From the NCBI RefSeq assembly GCF_019052365.1, contig NZ_JAHQUY010000105.1:1-6564 (forward strand): DNA of 6,564 bases, in the 5' to 3' direction. Shown piece after piece: positions 5,141 through 6,564 of this stretch (the stretch's first letter is position 1; each line of letters begins with the position of its first letter). Position numbers and translations under genes: made by a program. Below the pieces are notes generated by a model, which was given only the letters and a program-made list of their open reading frames with translations, was not told the DNA's origin and did not search any database. Source of the DNA: Leyella stercorea (GTDB lineage Bacteria > Bacteroidota > Bacteroidia > Bacteroidales > Bacteroidaceae).

Positions 5141-5764
5141 ATGAACAATCTCACCGACAAACTACAAGACTTCCTCGACACGCCGAGAGAAGATCGTGAC
5201 TGGAACGAGGGTGCTATCCTCCTTCTCCAACTCACCAACAACACTATAATGTATCGTAATCTCAGCATCAATCCTAAGGGAAAGGCTGAGTTCATCGAGG
5301 GCAAGCTCCGTGCCTTCCTTAAAGCTCGCCGTGAGGTCGAAGCCCACGACGAGGTTATCATCTTACAGGAGCAGGTTAATGCTATCATAGAAAACCGCAC
5401 GGAGTTCAAGGATGACAACGAGGCAAAGGAGTTCAAGGCTGGCAAGCGTGCGGATCATGACAGACTGCCTGAAGACATTCAGGCACTTTATGTGGAAAAC
5501 TTCGACCTCGTTCATCGTATGCGTGAACTCCACCTTCGCCTACGCTTGTTATCTGACTCTACCAAGCAGGTGCCAGCTGCGGAGCGCAAGCCGTTACTCG
5601 ACGAATTTATAAATCTTGATAAAAAGTTGCACGCAAATTGGGACACTTATGACCATTATGTAACAAAGGCAGAAACGGCAGAAAACACCCAAATCGAAGA
5701 ACAGCCCAAGGAGGCAAGTCCTTCAAAGCCGAAGTCCAAGCCAAAGAAATCAACTAAGGCGTAG
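5141..5764 (+). CDS. hypothetical helical protein with Lys-rich tail, 207 aa
   Basis: No named domain is recognised. Almost the whole chain is charged and helical: residues 1-75 include ILLLQLTNNTIMYRNLSINP and a FIEGKLRAFLKARRE helix. Residues 78-145 look coiled-coil-like (VIILQEQVNAIIENR, then YVENFDLVHRMRELHLRLRLL), with a GKRADHDRLPEDIQALY segment between. The last 20 or so residues are low in complexity and basic (KPKSKPKKSTKA), suggesting a flexible nucleic-acid- or protein-binding tail. The leader (5103-5140) is A/C/T-rich without a Shine-Dalgarno. Its TAG stop is part of the TAGAAAGGCTTA repeat motif. From memory, proteins of this look accompany head genes in Bacteroidales phages; that is unchecked. 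Confidence 0.85.
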   Translation: MNNLTDKLQDFLDTPREDRDWNEGAILLLQLTNNTIMYRNLSINPKGKAEFIEGKLRAFLKARREVEAHDEVIILQEQVNAIIENRTEFKDDNEAKEFKAGKRADHDRLPEDIQALYVENFDLVHRMRELHLRLRLLSDSTKQVPAAERKPLLDEFINLDKKLHANWDTYDHYVTKAETAENTQIEEQPKEASPSKPKSKPKKSTKA

Positions 5765-5793
5765 AAAGGCTTAAAGAGGCTCAGTTCGGCTTA
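5762..5793 (+). repeat. three-copy decamer array between the 207-aa and PLD-like genes
   Basis: TAGAAAGGCTTA (5762-5773), which includes the TAG stop, begins the array. GGCTTA (5768), GGCTCA (5778) and GGCTTA (5788) follow at a 10-bp period. The first 24 bp differ from the junction copy at 6374 by one base. Confidence 0.75.
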
Positions 5794-5820
5794 TAATCAC
5801 AATAGGCAAAACACAGTAAC

Positions 5821-6354
5821 ATGAAGCGCAACATCGACATAAACACCATCCTAAAGCCACTCTCTGAATGTCCGCACCAGGCGTATCTCTCCAATGCTCT
5901 TCAGGTGGCGGACATCTTAGAGTGGATTTTGGGGCAGGTAGGCAAAGCGGAGATTTGGCAGACTTCGTTCTCCATCTCCGAGGAGTTCCTGCGCCGACTC
6001 TTCTTCATCGAGAAGTCCGGCAACATATCTGCCTTTAATCTTGTGCTCGACCATAAGGCTACGAACAAAACACTGAAGCTATGGGCGTTCATCACACAGA
6101 CGATGAAGCGCACCTACCTTGCCGACAACCATTCTAAAATTCTTCTCGTGCAAGCGGAGTCGGGTGAACAGGTTAGTGTCGTCACCTCGCAGAATCTCAC
6201 GCGAGGTAACCGCCATGAGTCCACCTTCATCTCCACTGACTCCAAAATATTTGAAAATCTCCACGCCCAGGTTGATGACCTCATTAGAAATCACTCTGTC
6301 CCCCTTACTGACCTCTTCCAACAGCGTGTTAATGCTGCAGGAGCCAATAACTGA
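5821..6354 (+). CDS. single-HKD phospholipase-D-like protein, 177 aa
   Basis: Residues 25-90 resemble the N-terminal alpha/beta part of a PLD-fold domain (DILEWILGQVGKAEIWQTSF, then AFNLVLDHKA). The catalytic-type motif is NHSKILLV (103-110), giving His104 and Lys106, followed by VVTSQNLTRGNRHE (120-133) with Ser123, Asn125 and Glu133. This is the HxK...SxN pattern of the superfamily. The Asp usually five residues after the Lys is Gln111, so activity is uncertain. Only one HKD half is present; Nuc-type enzymes dimerise to build the site, and that would be needed here. It could be a phosphodiesterase or nuclease, or a non-catalytic derivative. Context places it at the end of the head block, between two decamer arrays. 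Confidence 0.75.
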   Translation: MKRNIDINTILKPLSECPHQAYLSNALQVADILEWILGQVGKAEIWQTSFSISEEFLRRLFFIEKSGNISAFNLVLDHKATNKTLKLWAFITQTMKRTYLADNHSKILLVQAESGEQVSVVTSQNLTRGNRHESTFISTDSKIFENLHAQVDDLIRNHSVPLTDLFQQRVNAAGANN

Positions 6355-6373
6355 CCCCATCATTCTTACGGCA

Positions 6374-6405
6374 TAGAAAGGCTTAAAGAAGCTCAGTAAG
6401 GCTTA
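6374..6405 (+). repeat. three-copy decamer array upstream of the truncated gene
   Basis: TAGAAAGGCTTA (6374-6385) begins the array. GGCTTA (6380), AGCTCA (6390) and GGCTTA (6400) follow at exactly 10-bp spacing, nearly the same as the array at 5762-5793. The ATG of the next reading frame is 14 nt further on. Confidence 0.75.
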
Positions 6406-6418
6406 AATCATAAATCAA

Positions 6419-6493
6419 ATGACTTATTCTGAAGAAACCCTCACGCAGATTGAGCAATATGCTTCAATCCTCCTCAAATATAAAGTATATTGA
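6419..6493 (+). pseudogene. 5' fragment of a gene, cut off after about 20 codons
   Basis: The frame opens MTYSEETLTQIEQYASI and ends after 24 codons at TGA (6491-6493). The first 20 codons have the composition and helical character of the head genes and follow a decamer array and a G-free spacer, just as a real gene would. From about 6479 the sequence turns abruptly AT-rich and the last four residues (YKVY) look foreign. From memory, the start resembles small helical proteins near Bacteroidales phage terminase or head genes, but that is not verified. I read it as a gene interrupted by a mobile element or rearrangement at about 6478-6480. A genuine 24-aa peptide is less likely. Confidence 0.5.
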
Positions 6494-6517
6494 TAATCAG
6501 TTAGTTACTGTTATCAA
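6490..6517. other. dyad with 11-bp arms beside the truncation point
   Basis: TTGATAA (6490-6496) and CAGT (6498-6501) pair with ACTG (6507-6510) and TTATCAA (6511-6517). The arms are 11 bp, with one unpaired T at 6497 and a TAGTT loop. No U-tract follows. It starts about 11 nt after the point where the gene above breaks off, so it may be the subterminal hairpin of an insertion element or a recombination site. The remaining bases to 6564 are AT-rich and show no gene. Confidence 0.6.
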
Positions 6518-6564
6518 GATACAAATGATATGCAAATGTAAGTATAAAACCATATAGAAAAAGT

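Noticed and set aside
6521..6538. Direct repeat CAAATG at 11-bp spacing near the right edge
   Set aside because: Only two 6-bp copies in AT-rich DNA; easily chance.
1..6564. tRNA, rRNA or other structured RNA gene
   Set aside because: No cloverleaf pattern, T-loop GTTCRANNC in context or conserved rRNA segment was seen on either strand.

Overview
The window looks like a virion-head module of a prophage or temperate phage of the Bacteroidales (Bacteroides/Prevotella type). The reasons are: Bacteroidetes-type -7 boxes (TATCTTTG) ahead of the first gene and of the protease gene; start codons preceded by A/C-rich, G-free leaders with no Shine-Dalgarno; and a ClpP-like head protease with an in-frame scaffold, followed directly by a capsid-type protein. 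No portal, terminase, tail or transposase gene is visible, so the phage type cannot be fixed. The protease/scaffold/capsid order is compatible with a Mu-like or lambda-like head module. All genes are on the + strand.

Layout. 1-310 is AT-rich. It is dominated by a near-perfect 26-bp inverted repeat (1-26 and 165-190) enclosing 138 bp, which could be an invertible promoter segment or a small MITE-like element. A fixed promoter follows at 279-286. 311-1252 is a two-gene unit (174 and 137 aa, roles unknown) ending in a terminator built over the stop codon. 1253-1610 is non-coding but dense: GTAACAA/TTGTTAC repeats, a 60-nt imperfect palindrome and a second promoter. 1611-6354 then carries the protease-scaffold, the probable major capsid protein, a probable minor structural protein (190 aa), a ComF-like phosphoribosyltransferase-fold protein, a lysine-tailed helical protein (207 aa) and a single-HKD phospholipase-D-like protein. 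The last gene, starting at 6419, stops after 24 codons at an abrupt change to AT-rich sequence, next to a hairpin with 11-bp arms. This suggests a mobile-element edge or a rearrangement.

The most unusual feature is the design of the intergenic DNA. Two 5'-leaders (capsid and 190-aa genes) are each five copies of the heptamer YTCAACA, then 2 nt, then ATG. A partial version lies upstream of the protease. Separately, GGCTTA-type hexamers at an exact 10-bp period occur in three gene junctions, with a single copy in a fourth. A long hairpin ends the capsid message region. These repeats also correct two start codons: the protease starts at 1611 and the capsid at 2805, not at upstream in-frame ATGs that would translate repeat DNA. 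Together they look like a modular expression system for head genes, acting at the RNA level (heptamers, hairpin) and perhaps as protein sites (decamers).
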